DNA of 24,729 nucleotides. Source: CAXSEF01 sp964236535. GTDB taxonomy: Bacteria; Pseudomonadota; Alphaproteobacteria; Acetobacterales; Acetobacteraceae. The stretch spans positions 1-24,729 of the forward strand of contig CAXSEF010000045.1 of the NCBI GenBank assembly GCA_964236535.1, given 5' to 3'. Position numbers and translations under genes: made by a program. The notes under the pieces are model-generated. The model was not told the DNA's origin, did no database searches, and saw nothing but the letters and a program-made list of their open reading frames with translations. Shown here in pieces: positions 24,103-24,729 of this stretch (position 1 is its first letter; the number at the start of each line of letters is the position of its first letter).

Positions 24103-24729
24103 ATGCAGTGGTCGCTGCTCCGCGTCCTTGGCGTCCTGGTGGCGGTCTACGTGGCCTGGGCGCTGCTCACCGACTTCGCAGGCACCCTGTTCCTGCTTTG
24201 CAGCGCCGTGGCCGCCTGGCGCCTGTGGCGGACCGCCATGGTTGGGCCAGGGCAGCGCAGGCCTAGCGCTAACCGACCGCCTCCCCCGCCACCCCGTCGG
24301 CAGGACAGGAACGACGCCTCCCCTGCCCCGGCCGCCGTTGCTCCGGTCTCACGCCAGTCGCGCTCGCTGGACCATGCCTTGGCCGAGCTGGACGGCATGG
24401 TCGGGCTCGCCTCGGTCAAGGCGGAGGTCCGCAAGCTGATCGACGTGCTGGCGATCGAGAAAGAGCGTGCCCTTCACGGTCACAAGGCCGAGCTTCCCGC
24501 CTTGCACTGCGTGTTCCTCGGCAATCCCGGCACCGGCAAGACCACTGTGGCCCGGCTCATGGGCGAGATCCTGCACGGGCTCGGCTACCTCAAGCGCGGC
24601 CACTTGGTGGAGGCGGACCGCTCTACCCTGGTTGCCGGCTACATCGGCCACACCGCTATCCAGGTGCGCGAGACCGTCCAGCTCGCCCTGGACGGCGTGC
24701 TGTTCGTCGACGAGGCCTACAGCCTTGCC
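24103..24729 (+). CDS. membrane-anchored CbxX/CfqX-type AAA+ ATPase (partial, runs off the window)
   Basis: The frame from the ATG at 24103, 2 nt after traG, is open to the end of the window (209 codons seen). Residues 5-22 and 26-41 are two hydrophobic segments, so the N-terminus is a membrane anchor; a Pro-rich linker with a run of seven prolines (59-65) follows. From about 90 is a CbxX/CfqX/SpoVK-type AAA+ domain: LDGMVGLASVKAEVRKLIDV, Walker A GNPGTGKT (140-147), AGYIGHTA and Walker B VLFVDEAYSL (199-208). Soluble relatives include CbbX and SpoVK. It is probably co-transcribed with traD and traG. A role in remodelling a transfer or membrane complex is inference; it may also be a misannotated accessory factor. 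Confidence 0.88.
   Translation, partial: MQWSLLRVLGVLVAVYVAWALLTDFAGTLFLLCSAVAAWRLWRTAMVGPGQRRPSANRPPPPPPRRQDRNDASPAPAAVAPVSRQSRSLDHALAELDGMVGLASVKAEVRKLIDVLAIEKERALHGHKAELPALHCVFLGNPGTGKTTVARLMGEILHGLGYLKRGHLVEADRSTLVAGYIGHTAIQVRETVQLALDGVLFVDEAYSLA

Overview
The window is mostly GC-rich Proteobacteria-like DNA. It carries a complete type I-E CRISPR-Cas system lying directly beside a Ti-type conjugation module. The combination of I-E Cas proteins with a Ti-type TraA relaxase, TraD and TraG points to a high-GC alpha-, beta- or gammaproteobacterium. No rRNA or core gene is present to settle the taxon.

Layout. Positions 104-7726 are one CRISPR array of 74 repeats (29 nt) and 73 spacers (72 of 32 nt, one of 33 nt). 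It is split by a 3,133-bp IS1-like transposon (417-3549) inserted inside a repeat, with a perfect 8-bp target duplication and matching terminal inverted repeats. The transposon holds a frameshifted IS1-family transposase and five passenger genes: a KGG-motif small protein, a two-gene module that looks like a toxin-antitoxin pair, and an overlapping pair ending in a tail-anchored membrane protein. All are on the minus strand. The short leader lies at 7727-7775. Next come cas2, cas1, cas6e, cas5e, cas7e, cse2, cse1 and cas3, all on the minus strand (7776-16729), so transcription runs right to left from cas3 toward the array and on through it. Several cas genes overlap by 4 nt (GTGA/ATGA), suggesting translational coupling from cse1 to cas6e. 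Cas3 is separated from cse1 by 321 bp with strong inverted repeats, and an AT-rich stretch with a 23-bp palindrome lies upstream of cas3.

From 16956 onward is a conjugation region: a large TraA relaxase-helicase (minus), a divergent small unknown gene, a cupin gene (minus), then traD, traG and a membrane-anchored CbxX/CfqX-type AAA+ ATPase cut by the window end (plus). The relaxase stop lies about 230 bp from the cas3 start, so the CRISPR-Cas locus is probably cargo of, or integrated next to, a conjugative plasmid or integrative element.

How it works together: the Cas operon and array are formally complete (adaptation, processing, Cascade and Cas3 nuclease), with key catalytic residues visible. 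The leader-distal five spacers sit behind the transposon and may be poorly expressed. Two spacers, 24 and 48, match each other over 24 nt with all three mismatches at third-codon positions of one reading frame, indicating repeated sampling of one conserved protein-coding gene in diverging invaders.
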